Below, one piece after another: positions 8,983-17,739 of a stretch of 64,000 nucleotides of DNA (position 1 is its first letter; each line of letters starts with the position of its first letter). The notes beneath the pieces were generated by a model. It made no database searches. It was given only the letters and a program-made list of their open reading frames with translations, and was not told the origin of the DNA. Source of the DNA: JAXGMV01 sp040768445 (GTDB lineage: Bacteria > Chloroflexota > Anaerolineae > Anaerolineales > Anaerolineaceae); NCBI GenBank assembly GCA_040768445.1, contig JAXGMV010000001.1, forward strand, positions 2,604,001 through 2,668,000, in the 5' to 3' direction. Both the position numbers and the translations under genes were made by a program.

Positions 8983-9774
8983 ATGTTGACATTTCTCAAG
9001 CTAGGCGGATCCCTGATAACCGACAAAGCACGCGAAAGGCAGTTGCGGACAGAATTAATTGATCAGATTGCCCGTGAAATTAAAGAAGCCACTACTATCA
9101 ACCCTGACCTTCAACTGTTGGTCGGTCACGGTTCCGGAAGTTTTGGTCATGTATCAGCCAGTCTCTACAACACCAGATCCGGTGTAAGCGATAAGCGTGA
9201 GTGGTATGGCTTCGCTCAGGTATGGTATGACGCCCGCACACTCAATCAACACCTGGTTGAAGCATTCTACAGACATGGTCTCAAATGTGTCGCTTTTCCA
9301 GCTTCTGCCTTATGTTTGTGCAACAACCATAATGTGGCAGATTGGCAGATAGAACCACTAAAGGCTGCATTAACTCACGACATAATGCCGTTAATCAATG
9401 GTGATGTTGTATTCGACAAACAATTGGGCGGAACAATACTCTCCACTGAAGAACAGTTTGTTTACCTGGCGAGACACCTGAAACCTGAAAGAGTTCTGAT
9501 TGCAGGAAAAGAAGAAGGTGTATGGGCTGATTATCCAAACTGCAAAGAATTAATTCCTGAAATCAATAGTGGCTGGATCAGTAACAACATCAACCTGCTC
9601 AGCAGTTCATCAGTTGTGGATGTCACAGGCGGTATGAGAAGTAAGGTCGAACAAATGAGCGTACTTGTCACTGAAAACTCGGGCACATCGGTCCTGATTT
9701 TTTCGGGTGAAATCGAAGGTAATATTAAGCAGTCATTACTGGGTGAAAATCCAGGCACAATCATTAAACTGTAG
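8983..9774 (+). CDS. ipk: Isopentenyl phosphate kinase
   Basis: The 263-residue amino acid kinase fold protein begins MLTFLKLGGSLITDK (nucleotide-binding Lys and the GGS loop). GHGSGSFGH (48-56) ends in the histidine that separates isopentenyl phosphate kinases from other amino acid kinases and contacts the substrate phosphate. VTGGMRSKV near the C-terminus completes the ATP site. The enzyme phosphorylates isopentenyl phosphate to isopentenyl diphosphate, the last step of the alternative mevalonate pathway known from archaea and some Chloroflexota. It is 9 nt downstream of mevalonate kinase. No phosphomevalonate decarboxylase is found in the window. Confidence 0.92.
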   Translation: MLTFLKLGGSLITDKARERQLRTELIDQIAREIKEATTINPDLQLLVGHGSGSFGHVSASLYNTRSGVSDKREWYGFAQVWYDARTLNQHLVEAFYRHGLKCVAFPASALCLCNNHNVADWQIEPLKAALTHDIMPLINGDVVFDKQLGGTILSTEEQFVYLARHLKPERVLIAGKEEGVWADYPNCKELIPEINSGWISNNINLLSSSSVVDVTGGMRSKVEQMSVLVTENSGTSVLIFSGEIEGNIKQSLLGENPGTIIKL

Positions 9775-9780
9775 GCTATT

Positions 9781-10932
9781 ATGCTTTTTACCAGGTTTTT
9801 TCTCGAAAAACAAGAAAACGAACGGCTTGCCCCGTATGCTATGCGCAGTTCTAAGTCAAAAGGACGCAAGTTTACAGAGCCTGAAACAGAATATCGCACA
9901 GTCTATCAGCGTGATCGCGATAGGATTCTTCACACAACTGCTTTTAGAAGGCTTGAGTATAAGACTCAAGTTTTCATAAATTTTGAAGGTGACCATTACC
10001 GCACAAGACTCACTCATACCTTGGAGGTTGCTCAAATAGGCAGGTCAATTGGACGCGCCCTTGGCGTTAACGAAGATCTGATCGAAGCAATTTGCCTTGC
10101 GCATGACCTGGGACATCCCCCTTTTGGACACTCCGGTGAAGCAGTATTGAATAAATTAATGTCAGCGGATGGCGGTTTTAATCATAATCTGCACTCCTAC
10201 AAAATTATTACTGAATTAGAAGAAAGGTATTCAAACTTCAAAGGTTTGAATCTGTCTTACGAAGTGCTTGAAGGCGTGATAAAACACGAGACAGATTATG
10301 ATATCTCAGTTGTGCATGAATTTGACCCGCTACTTCGCGGGCATATTGAAGCACAGATTGCAAACATTGCAGATGAGTTGGCGTACACTGCTCATGATCT
10401 GGATGATGGTTTACGTTCGGGCATTTTAACTACCCAACAGCTAGCAAATATTGAATTGTGGCAAATTATTACTGACAAATCTAACGTCAAAGATTTATTG
10501 TTGAACGATATTGACCGACATACACTTGTGCGCGAACTGATCGGGTTGGAAGTATCAAATTTGTTACAACATTCAAATCGCCGGCTGAAAGAGGTAGATC
10601 CAAAATCACCTCTCGAAGTTCAAAAGTTAGCCTTTAACATCATAAACTTTGACAACGAAATGCTGGCAATGAACAGGCAAATAAAAGATTATCTATATAT
10701 CAATCTTTACCGTAATTACCGCCTTGTTCGTATGTCCTTCAAGGCTGAAAGGATCATAAATTCATTGTTTGAGGCTTACTGTGCTGAACCAAGAATCCTG
10801 CCGCCGCATGTTCAATCGTCAATTGAACTTCGCGGTACAAAGGAGACAGTCTGTAACTATATTGCGGGCATGACAGATCGCTTTGCTACCGAAGAGTACA
10901 AGAAACTCTTCGACCCCACAGAATTACCATAA
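9781..10932 (+). CDS. dGTPase-like HD-domain triphosphohydrolase
   Basis: This 383-residue protein has the HD-domain metal ligands of deoxyguanosinetriphosphate triphosphohydrolases: RLTHTLEV (His79), LAHDLGHPPFGHSG (His108-Asp109) and a later Asp in ANIADELAYTAHDLDD. The N-terminus with RTVYQRDRDRILHTTAFRRL is typical of the Dgt-like type 2 group, which hydrolyses dNTPs to the nucleoside and triphosphate. It follows the isoprenoid kinases after 6 nt, suggesting one transcript, though no functional link is apparent. Which dNTP is preferred cannot be judged here. Confidence 0.9.
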   Translation: MLFTRFFLEKQENERLAPYAMRSSKSKGRKFTEPETEYRTVYQRDRDRILHTTAFRRLEYKTQVFINFEGDHYRTRLTHTLEVAQIGRSIGRALGVNEDLIEAICLAHDLGHPPFGHSGEAVLNKLMSADGGFNHNLHSYKIITELEERYSNFKGLNLSYEVLEGVIKHETDYDISVVHEFDPLLRGHIEAQIANIADELAYTAHDLDDGLRSGILTTQQLANIELWQIITDKSNVKDLLLNDIDRHTLVRELIGLEVSNLLQHSNRRLKEVDPKSPLEVQKLAFNIINFDNEMLAMNRQIKDYLYINLYRNYRLVRMSFKAERIINSLFEAYCAEPRILPPHVQSSIELRGTKETVCNYIAGMTDRFATEEYKKLFDPTELP

Positions 10933-10960
10933 CTGATTACATAGAATGGAAATGTTTAAA

Positions 10961-11425
10961 ATGGATAAATCTTACTTAACTGCAGATGGTGCAAAAAAAT
11001 TAAAACAAGAGTTGGAATATCTCAAGGGTCCAGCCAGGGAAGATTTGGCAAAAAGACTTAGAGCAGCTATCCAAATGGGAGACCTCTCTGAAAATGCTGA
11101 CTACACTGCAGCAAAAGAAGAGCAAGGGTTTCTTGAAGGTAGAATCCAAGAACTGGAAGCAATTCTGAAAGATACTGTGATCATTGAACACCTCAACCCT
11201 GACCTTGAGGTAGTCGGTATCGGCAACCATGTCACCATTCAGGAAGATGATTTTCCAGAAGAAAAATATCACCTGGTTGGTCCACAAGAAGCTGACCCCG
11301 CAAATGGTCGTATTTCCTATGAATCTCCGATCGGTACTTCCCTAATTGGGCACAAAGTTGGTGATACAGTGATTGTTAATACGCCTAATGGTCAGGTGAA
11401 ATTCCTGATATTAGCAATAGAATAA
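10961..11425 (+). CDS. greA: Transcription elongation factor GreA
   Basis: The protein has the N-terminal coiled-coil with the conserved tip MGDLSENADYTAAKEEQ, whose acidic residues enter the RNA polymerase secondary channel, and a C-terminal FKBP-like domain ending SPIGTSLIGHKVGDTVIV. GreA stimulates transcript cleavage to rescue backtracked polymerase. The first in-frame ATG is 10946, but a GGAAA at 10948-10952 favours the ATG at 10961, giving MDKSYLTADGAKKL, the usual start; about 154 residues. It is last in the run from 7142 and is followed by a strong hairpin terminator. Confidence 0.96.
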   Translation: MDKSYLTADGAKKLKQELEYLKGPAREDLAKRLRAAIQMGDLSENADYTAAKEEQGFLEGRIQELEAILKDTVIIEHLNPDLEVVGIGNHVTIQEDDFPEEKYHLVGPQEADPANGRISYESPIGTSLIGHKVGDTVIVNTPNGQVKFLILAIE

Positions 11426-11427
11426 AA

Positions 11428-11473
11428 AACAAGCTGGGGTTAACAGATTATTAACCTCAGCTTGTTTTCTTTT
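11428..11473. terminator. Bidirectional intrinsic terminator between greA and the convergent gene
   Basis: AACAAGCTGGGGTTAA (11428-11443) pairs with TTAACCTCAGCTTGTT (11451-11466) through a 7-nt loop with one G-U pair. It is followed by TTTTCTTTT on the plus strand and preceded by a run of A that becomes a U-tract for the minus strand. It therefore can end both greA and the convergent gene. Confidence 0.85.
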
Positions 11474-11481
11474 AACTTACA

Positions 11482-12519
11482 TTATTCGGTAAATTTTGGC
11501 CAAACTGACAGCTCAAGAGTCATTCGATCGACAAAACTATTTTGAGGCATAGCACCCTGTCCATAAGCGACATCAACAACACGGGCTTCCAATTGAAGCG
11601 TCGCTGTCTCCAGGAGTACATGCTTCTCATTCTCAAGCAGCACTGGCTCACCTTTAGAAATTAATCTTTGGCTAATTGCGGCATCGTTAAAGGCGTAATC
11701 ACTCAAAAATACTTTGGTAATCGTTTGAATATCGTTCTTGTCAAACAGCCAAACTTCAAAAGCAGTGACTTTTTTCGGATCTCCGACGCCAATTGTCTCA
11801 GAAATCCCAACCCCACATTCGCCAAGGAACTCACCTGTTGGCGAATCAATGCTGAAAGAATCATCGTAAAGGTCATCACCAAGTGAATAGGTGGTCATGA
11901 ATTGAGCAATTGGAGGTTCATCTGATTCTATGTACTCAGCTTCAGGAATAACACGTTCCTTTTCAGCGAATACTTTCTTGATGCTCTCTACAATTGACTC
12001 GCCTTCAGGTCGCTTTCTAAGGATGAAGAAATATGCCAGCAAACCACCAATCAGAAGTGTTAATCCAAAGAATACAAGGATCAACACAAGTGGATTCAAG
12101 CCGGCAGAGCCGGGTGCTTCAGGCGCTGTAGCCTGAGGATTTGCCAAACCTGTAGATGGGCTGGTTGGTAACACAATCCCGCTTGTATCAGCCTTTACTA
12201 ACTGGCCAAATTGCGAAATTTCTTGAGGTGTCAATTTTGGGTCAGTTTGGATGATTCCTAATAGCGTTTCACCTTCCTTCCCAAGTTCAGCCCACCTGTT
12301 CATCGCCAATTTTTGGTCTTTATTTTTTGCGTAGGATTCAACGGCCATTCGCAAATAATCAGCTTTGACATCTTGCCGAAGATCAGCAGGCCCTGCATCT
12401 GTCCACTCCACAGGGAACAGCCACCAGCCAAGAATTGGTAATCCAATAATGATACCCAGTACAACACCACAGATAAAACTATATAAAGGCTTTTGTAAAT
12501 ACTCTTTAATCTTTTCCAT
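11482..12519 (-). CDS. Hypothetical membrane protein with two TM segments
   Basis: I do not recognise this 345-residue protein. The ATG at 12519 is chosen because AGGAG lies 8 nt upstream; a longer frame starts at 12543. An N-terminal hydrophobic segment (ICGVVLGIIIGLPILGWWLF) is followed by a helical region of about 90 residues, a Pro/Ala-rich linker, a second membrane segment (LILVFFGLTLLIGGLLAYFFI) and a soluble C-terminal domain of roughly 165 residues that looks mainly beta. The C-terminal part contains GECGVGISETIGVGDPKK and could be a lipid or ligand domain, but nothing diagnostic is visible. It has its own promoter downstream of topA. Confidence 0.75.
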   Translation of the reverse strand: MEKIKEYLQKPLYSFICGVVLGIIIGLPILGWWLFPVEWTDAGPADLRQDVKADYLRMAVESYAKNKDQKLAMNRWAELGKEGETLLGIIQTDPKLTPQEISQFGQLVKADTSGIVLPTSPSTGLANPQATAPEAPGSAGLNPLVLILVFFGLTLLIGGLLAYFFILRKRPEGESIVESIKKVFAEKERVIPEAEYIESDEPPIAQFMTTYSLGDDLYDDSFSIDSPTGEFLGECGVGISETIGVGDPKKVTAFEVWLFDKNDIQTITKVFLSDYAFNDAAISQRLISKGEPVLLENEKHVLLETATLQLEARVVDVAYGQGAMPQNSFVDRMTLELSVWPKFTE

Positions 12520-12574
12520 TTGGATTACTCCTGTAGTTGACAAAAAAACATCTCATTGTCCCGAACATAGTTCT

Positions 12575-12603
12575 ATTTTAGAGGAAACCATTCAGATAAG
12601 CAA
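12575..12603 (-). promoter_or_regulatory. Candidate promoter for the 11482-12519 membrane protein
   Basis: On the minus strand TTGCTT (12598-12603) and TAAAAT (12575-12580) are spaced by 17 nt in the 111-bp gap below topA. The predicted leader of about 50 nt contains the AGGAG of the downstream gene. Confidence 0.5.
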
Positions 12604-12630
12604 TGTTTACCAGGAATATCTCTCAATTTT

Positions 12631-14955
12631 CTAAGGTAATGTACCAACATCTACAGTTTCAGACTGTACTGTCTCATTGAGAAAGATGCTTCCGCACTGC
12701 AAACACTGCAATTCTCTTTTATTGTGTATCACAAGTGTTCCAGCACAATTTGGGCATCGTTCTTGGACAGGCCGCTTCCAACTGGTGAACTGACACTCTG
12801 GATAATTGGAACAGCCGTAGAAGACACGCCCTTTTCTTGTTTTGCGTTGAATGATATCCCCCCCATCCTCCGGGCACTTGACACCAATTTTTTCAAGTAT
12901 CGGTTCGGTGTATCGGCATTTTGGGAAATTACTGCAGGATATAAATTTGCCAAAGCGCCCCCATCTGATAACTAAGTCATGACCACACTCTGGGCATGGC
13001 CTGTTAACTTTTTCTGGTTCAGATTTATGTTCAGGCATTTCATCTTGAGCCTTTTTCAATTTCGGTTCAAAGGATTCGTAAAATTCCTGAATTACACTCT
13101 TCCATTCAGTATCACCTAAAGCGACTGCGTCAAGATCTTTTTCCATATGAGCAGTAAAGTTGACATTGATGATATCTGAAAAATAACCGATCAATAAATC
13201 GTTTACTGTAATACCCGTATCGGTCGGAAGCAGTTTTTTTGCTTCCTTGGTGACATATCCCCGATCCTGGATAGTTGACAAAATTGGTGCATAAGTTGAT
13301 GGTCTACCGATACCAAACTCTTCCAATGTTTGTACAAGGGATGCTTCAGAGAACCGGGGCGGTGGCTGTGTAAAATGCTGTTCTGGTATCAGTCGCAGCA
13401 GTTTCATTAATGCACCATCTAAAAGTTCTGCTGGTATCTTAATATTTGCTTCATATTCTTTTTTATCTTCATCAATAGACTCTTCGTAAACGATCAAAAA
13501 TCCTGGGAAACTAACACTTGAACCGGAAGCTCGAAAGAGATAAGAATCGCCTTGATATTCGCCGAGAATCTCAACTGAAATGGTGTCATATTTTGCCGAT
13601 TCCATTTGAGATGAAACATATCTCTGCCATACAAGTTGGTACAGTCGGTATTGATCACGGTTCAGGTACTGCTTAATATTTTCTGGCGTCAGATGAACAT
13701 TGGTTGGTCTGATTGCTTCATGCGCTTCTTGAGCTCCTACCGCCCTTGTTTTATGCTTTGGCGGCATAGCAGGAACAAATTCCTTTCCATAGTGACTTAC
13801 TATAAACTCTCGAACTTCTTTAGCTGCGTCATCAGAGATGTTTGTAGAATCTGTTCGCATGTAGGTTATTAAACCAACAGCCCCTTCACTTCCAATCTCA
13901 ATACCTTCGTAAAGCTGTTGTGCTAAAGCCATTGTCCTTTTTGCAGTAAATCCCAATCGGCGCGATGCTTCTTGTTGAAGTGAGCTGGTGATAAATGGTG
14001 CAGCTGGTTTCCGTTTTCTTTCACCCTTTTTGATACGATCAACTTGGTAAGCTGCCAGGTTTAGTTTTTCTAACAAATTATCAACTGTTGTTTTCTCAGA
14101 AAGGCTGAGTTCTTCATTATTGATTTTTACCAGGCGTGCGATAAACTTATTGCGATCATTATCTGGCGTAAATTCACCATCAACACTCCAGTACTCTACT
14201 GGAATAAATGCCTCAATTTCTCGTTCGCGTTCAACGACAAGACGTAATGCAACTGACTGGACCCTTCCTGCTGAGAGGCGGGAACGCACTTTTTCCCACA
14301 AAATTGGACTAATGCTGTAACCGACCAAACGGTCAAGGATTCTCCTGGCCTGTTGTGCATCAACCAGATCCATGTTTATCTTTCTTGGATGATTGAAAGC
14401 AGCCGAAATTGCAGATTGGGTTATCTCATGAAAAACAACACGATGACAGCTTTGCGGATCTGCTTCTATTGATTCCAATAAATGCCAGGCAATTGCTTCA
14501 CCTTCACGATCAGGGTCTGTAGCCAGAAAAACAACTTCTGCAGTCTTGGCATCTGCCTTAAGTTCTTTGACCAATGGTCTTTTTTCATTTGGAACGCGGT
14601 ACTTAGGTTTGAAATCATTATCTACGTCTACAGATAATTCCGATTTTAGTAAATCCCTTACATGTCCTATCGAAGCTTTAACCTTGTAGCCTTTTCCAAG
14701 AAACCTGCCGACGGTCCTTGCCTTGGCTGGTGATTCAACGATCACCAATTTTCCTTCTTTTTTCACAGGGCGAGGCTGTTTCACTGGTTGAACCAGGTTT
14801 TCATGCGCATCGGTTCTGCCCATGCGGAAAATTTTTGTCCCGCACTCACCACAAATTCCTTTTGTATAAGGGCCACCATTAACATTAAAACCAGCTTCAG
14901 GCTGGGTAATTGCCTGCTTCTTCTTACACTTTACACAATACGCTTCTAATGCCAT
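12631..14955 (-). CDS. topA: Type IA DNA topoisomerase I with extra N-terminal zinc ribbon
   Basis: The 774-residue enzyme relaxes negative supercoils. The TOPRIM domain begins LVIVESPAKARTVGRFLG (Glu74) and includes DPDREGEA (147-154). The active-site Tyr365 lies in GLITYMRTDS. The C-terminus has cysteine-rich zinc repeats (CPECGHDL...CSNFPKC, CPEDGG...CSNYPEC, CPNCAG...CLQCG). Unusually, about 65 residues precede the TOPRIM domain and carry two CxxC pairs (Cys7/Cys10 and Cys35/Cys38) resembling the DUF5679 ribbon. Most topoisomerases I start directly at the TOPRIM strand. It is 4 bp downstream of the guanylyltransferase gene. Confidence 0.97.
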   Translation of the reverse strand: MALEAYCVKCKKKQAITQPEAGFNVNGGPYTKGICGECGTKIFRMGRTDAHENLVQPVKQPRPVKKEGKLVIVESPAKARTVGRFLGKGYKVKASIGHVRDLLKSELSVDVDNDFKPKYRVPNEKRPLVKELKADAKTAEVVFLATDPDREGEAIAWHLLESIEADPQSCHRVVFHEITQSAISAAFNHPRKINMDLVDAQQARRILDRLVGYSISPILWEKVRSRLSAGRVQSVALRLVVEREREIEAFIPVEYWSVDGEFTPDNDRNKFIARLVKINNEELSLSEKTTVDNLLEKLNLAAYQVDRIKKGERKRKPAAPFITSSLQQEASRRLGFTAKRTMALAQQLYEGIEIGSEGAVGLITYMRTDSTNISDDAAKEVREFIVSHYGKEFVPAMPPKHKTRAVGAQEAHEAIRPTNVHLTPENIKQYLNRDQYRLYQLVWQRYVSSQMESAKYDTISVEILGEYQGDSYLFRASGSSVSFPGFLIVYEESIDEDKKEYEANIKIPAELLDGALMKLLRLIPEQHFTQPPPRFSEASLVQTLEEFGIGRPSTYAPILSTIQDRGYVTKEAKKLLPTDTGITVNDLLIGYFSDIINVNFTAHMEKDLDAVALGDTEWKSVIQEFYESFEPKLKKAQDEMPEHKSEPEKVNRPCPECGHDLVIRWGRFGKFISCSNFPKCRYTEPILEKIGVKCPEDGGDIIQRKTRKGRVFYGCSNYPECQFTSWKRPVQERCPNCAGTLVIHNKRELQCLQCGSIFLNETVQSETVDVGTLP

Positions 14956-14959
14956 TACG

Positions 14960-16057
14960 TTATAAATATCCCTTTCGATCTGTTTCCTTTAATATATCGG
15001 TGATTTTGCGTACATGCTGTGCAGACTGCCGTGGGCAAATCAATAATGCATCACCAGTATCTATGATAACAAGGTCATTGATATCAATTGTCGCTATCAC
15101 TTTTGTCCGATTTTCTGAATAAATGAGTGTATTTTTGGATTTTATACTGATATTATCACCGGATAAAACGATATTTCCATCATCATCAGCTGGGAGGACA
15201 TCAAACAACGAATCCCAACTACCGACATCACTCCAGCCCAAGTTTTTTGCTGGTATGACTGCAACATTTTTCGCTTTTTCCATGATGCCGTAGTCAATCG
15301 TTTGTTTATCTAACGCGTGCCACATCGCTTGAAATTCGGAATGAACGGGTTTGGTGTTTGTATTCCTATCAATTTTTTCTAATGCCCTTGATAATTCCGG
15401 CATAAAACTGTTAATCGCCTGTAATATATTTTTAACACGCCAGACAAACATACCAGAATTCCAGGCATAATTTCCCTCTGCAAGCATTTGCTCGGCCTGA
15501 TCCAGGGCTGGTTTCTCTTTAAACTTATCTACATTGAATAGCTGAAATGCGCCGATTGATGCTAATTTCCGACCTGACTGGATATATCCATAACCAGTTG
15601 ATGGAAAGGTAGGCTCAATTCCGATCGTTATCAGGTTGTCTGTACCGGCAGCAGTATAACACCCTTCAAGTAACTGATTGAAATACGCAATATTTTGAAT
15701 GAGATGGTCGGCAGTCAACACGGCCATCGTTGCATTATGGTTAGAATCAATTTGCTTGATGACAGCAGCAGCAAGGCCAATCGCTGCGGCTGTGCCCCGA
15801 GGTGATGGTTCTACAACAAAATTTCTTTCTGGAATCTCTGGTGACTGTTGTTTCAACAGGTCACTCATTGACTCAGATGCAACTACAAAAACATGATCGG
15901 GGCTGAAGGTGTCTCTTATCCTGTCAATCGAAATTTGATACAGTGAACGATCACTGTTAAAAGCCAACAACTGTTTGGGCCTGGATGACCTTGACAGAGG
16001 CCACAGCCGCGTCCCTCCACCTCCAGCCATTATGACAGCATAATAATGATCAATCAT
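14960..16057 (-). CDS. manC: Mannose-1-phosphate guanylyltransferase
   Basis: This 365-residue nucleotidyltransferase begins YYAVIMAGGGGTRLWPLSRSSRPKQ, the GXGXRXXPXXX..PK signature of GDP-mannose pyrophosphorylases. It continues with VLTADHLI (metal-binding Asp), GYGYIQSG, the FKEKP motif and YAWNSGMFVW. It would make GDP-mannose from mannose 1-phosphate and GTP. The chain stops without the phosphomannose isomerase domain found in the long bifunctional form. Its stop nearly abuts dprA (2 nt) and topA, so it lies in a mostly DNA/RNA operon. GDP-mannose would feed envelope glycans such as those implied by the cluster at 382-4446. Confidence 0.92.
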   Translation of the reverse strand: MIDHYYAVIMAGGGGTRLWPLSRSSRPKQLLAFNSDRSLYQISIDRIRDTFSPDHVFVVASESMSDLLKQQSPEIPERNFVVEPSPRGTAAAIGLAAAVIKQIDSNHNATMAVLTADHLIQNIAYFNQLLEGCYTAAGTDNLITIGIEPTFPSTGYGYIQSGRKLASIGAFQLFNVDKFKEKPALDQAEQMLAEGNYAWNSGMFVWRVKNILQAINSFMPELSRALEKIDRNTNTKPVHSEFQAMWHALDKQTIDYGIMEKAKNVAVIPAKNLGWSDVGSWDSLFDVLPADDDGNIVLSGDNISIKSKNTLIYSENRTKVIATIDINDLVIIDTGDALLICPRQSAQHVRKITDILKETDRKGYL

Positions 16058-16059
16058 TA

Positions 16060-17166
16060 CTAACTCCCATATTTACCGTTTTCTTCACGAACACAAATAT
16101 ACATCATATTTCCAGTCTGCTTGACCCAGCCCTTCAATTCAAGCATTGTTAATGTCGAAGACACCTGTTCAATAGGAAGCTCTGTTGTGCGCTGAATTTC
16201 ATCAATATGCGTAGCTTCAGAACTGATCGATTTGATAATTTGCAGTTCAATTTTGTCTGTTGGAAATGATGTTTGAATTGATTTTTTACTTTCCACCTGG
16301 GTGACATTCAACATTTCTAGAATGTCACTAACCCCCAGGTAGGGACGAGCACCTTGTTGTATAAGATTATTTGTTCCCTTGCTCTGGGGAGAATAAATAC
16401 CTCCCGGTACAGCCAAAACATCCCTGCCCTGGTCAGCAGCATAAGAGGCAGTTATCAACGCACCACTTTCGGTACCTGCTTCAACAATGATCACTGCTTT
16501 TGATAAACCAGAGATAATTCTATTTCTGGGTGGAAAATTCAGGCTGTCAGGCGGGGTATTTGGGGCATAATCCGAAATTACAGCACCATTTTGGATAATA
16601 TCTTCTGCCAATTTTCGGTGTTCAGGAGGATATATTCTATCAACGCCGCTGCCCAAAACAGCAATCGTTCTGCCCCCCGCAGTAAGTGCCGCGCGATGGG
16701 CAATGCCATCAATTCCCCTCGCCATTCCAGAAACAACAGTGATACCGTTTATCGCCAGGGCTGAACCCAGTTCTTCTGTTACCTGTCTACCGTAAGATGT
16801 CACTTTACGTGACCCAACAATGCCAATTGCCCATTCATCTTCCGGTGTTATCGTGCCACGTACATATATCACTGGTGGTGACTGGTCAATTTCCTTTAAC
16901 AGACGTGGATACTCTGGCTCATTCCATGTCAATACTGTGATTTGCTGTTCCAGGATATAATCGCTAATTCTGTCGAGGTCAATACTTGACCGCACTTTTT
17001 GAAGATTCTCGACAATTCGTTGGCTGAGGCCTGCCGAAACCAGGGCTTCCGATGGAGCGTTCCAGGCAATGGATAAATTTCCAAAATAGTCTAAAAGTGC
17101 AGATAATCTAACAGATCCAATGCCTTTAACATAATTGAAACCTATCCAATATTTCTTGTCATCCAT
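16060..17166 (-). CDS. dprA: DNA-processing protein DprA
   Basis: The 368-residue protein has a short N-terminal helical domain (FNYVKGIGSVRLSALLDYFG) and the DprA Rossmann core with GIVGSRKVTSYGRQVTEELGS, SGMARGIDGIAHRAAL, AVLGSGVDRIYPPEH and FPPRNRIISGLS, the signature of the DNA-binding groove. A C-terminal winged-helix-like domain follows (residues about 300-368). DprA loads RecA on incoming single-stranded DNA during transformation; other competence genes are not in the window. Four bases separate its start from the stop of rimM. Confidence 0.95.
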   Translation of the reverse strand: MDDKKYWIGFNYVKGIGSVRLSALLDYFGNLSIAWNAPSEALVSAGLSQRIVENLQKVRSSIDLDRISDYILEQQITVLTWNEPEYPRLLKEIDQSPPVIYVRGTITPEDEWAIGIVGSRKVTSYGRQVTEELGSALAINGITVVSGMARGIDGIAHRAALTAGGRTIAVLGSGVDRIYPPEHRKLAEDIIQNGAVISDYAPNTPPDSLNFPPRNRIISGLSKAVIIVEAGTESGALITASYAADQGRDVLAVPGGIYSPQSKGTNNLIQQGARPYLGVSDILEMLNVTQVESKKSIQTSFPTDKIELQIIKSISSEATHIDEIQRTTELPIEQVSSTLTMLELKGWVKQTGNMMYICVREENGKYGS

Positions 17167-17170
17167 CGAA

Positions 17171-17734
17171 TTAATTTGACCATTCAGGTTTGTGTACTGT
17201 CATCAGCCTGCCTGCCAGATCGATTGAAAGAATAAATTCATCAACTGCAGGAATCAAAATTTCGTTGTTTTCATTATTTACAATCACATAAACGTCATTT
17301 GCACCAGTTTCCATGATTTCAACCAATTTGCCGAGCACTTCTTGCTGCTCGTCAATTACTGTCATGCCAATTAAATCATGGTGATAGAATTCATTCTCAG
17401 GGAGATCTGGTAAACCCTCTGTTTTGACATATACGATCGAGTTTCTGTATCGGGCCAAATCATCTTTATTATCAATGCCCTTGAAACTTATCAACAGTAG
17501 ATTATCATGAGATCTAACACTGCTAATTTGTTGTGGCTCATGTGCGTCTGCAACGTAGATTAACTTTCCCGGCGTAATCCTTTCAGGGAAATCTGTGAGG
17601 ACATCCATAATCATTTCGCCCTTGAGACCATGCGCTCTGCGTATACGTCCAACGACTAAAAATACAGGCTCGTTTTTATCACTCGAGCCTGTATTATCTT
17701 TGTGATCGTCTAACTGATTATTTTTTAAGTCCAT
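17171..17734 (-). CDS. rimM: Ribosome maturation factor RimM with an N-terminal extension
   Basis: RimM assists assembly of the 30S head around S19. The body begins VFLVVGRIRRAHGLKGEM near residue 25, then the N-terminal beta-barrel, a linker and the PRC barrel with FYHHDLIGMTVID and GANDVYVI. Some 24 polar residues precede the usual start. No ATG, GTG or TTG lies between the ATG at 17734 and the conserved core, so this extension seems to be translated. The extension codons contain a perfect terminator-like inverted repeat (17661-17695). It sits 5 nt downstream of khpA. Confidence 0.93.
   Translation of the reverse strand: MDLKNNQLDDHKDNTGSSDKNEPVFLVVGRIRRAHGLKGEMIMDVLTDFPERITPGKLIYVADAHEPQQISSVRSHDNLLLISFKGIDNKDDLARYRNSIVYVKTEGLPDLPENEFYHHDLIGMTVIDEQQEVLGKLVEIMETGANDVYVIVNNENNEILIPAVDEFILSIDLAGRLMTVHKPEWSN
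17661..17695 (-). promoter_or_regulatory. Terminator-like hairpin inside the 5' coding part of rimM
   Basis: AATACAGGCTCG (17661-17672) and CGAGCCTGTATT (17684-17695) form a perfect 12-bp inverted repeat with an 11-nt loop. On the minus-strand transcript the stem runs into a five-U stretch (TATTTTTAG), the look of an intrinsic terminator. It lies in codons of about 14-25 of rimM, where ribosomes would normally melt it, so it could couple dprA/manC/topA transcription to rimM translation. This role is inferred. Confidence 0.5.
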
Positions 17735-17739
17735 AATTA

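Noticed and set aside
9531..9899. Open frame of 122 codons on the minus strand
   Set aside because: Lies across the ipk/dGTPase junction in antisense; both sense genes are certain.
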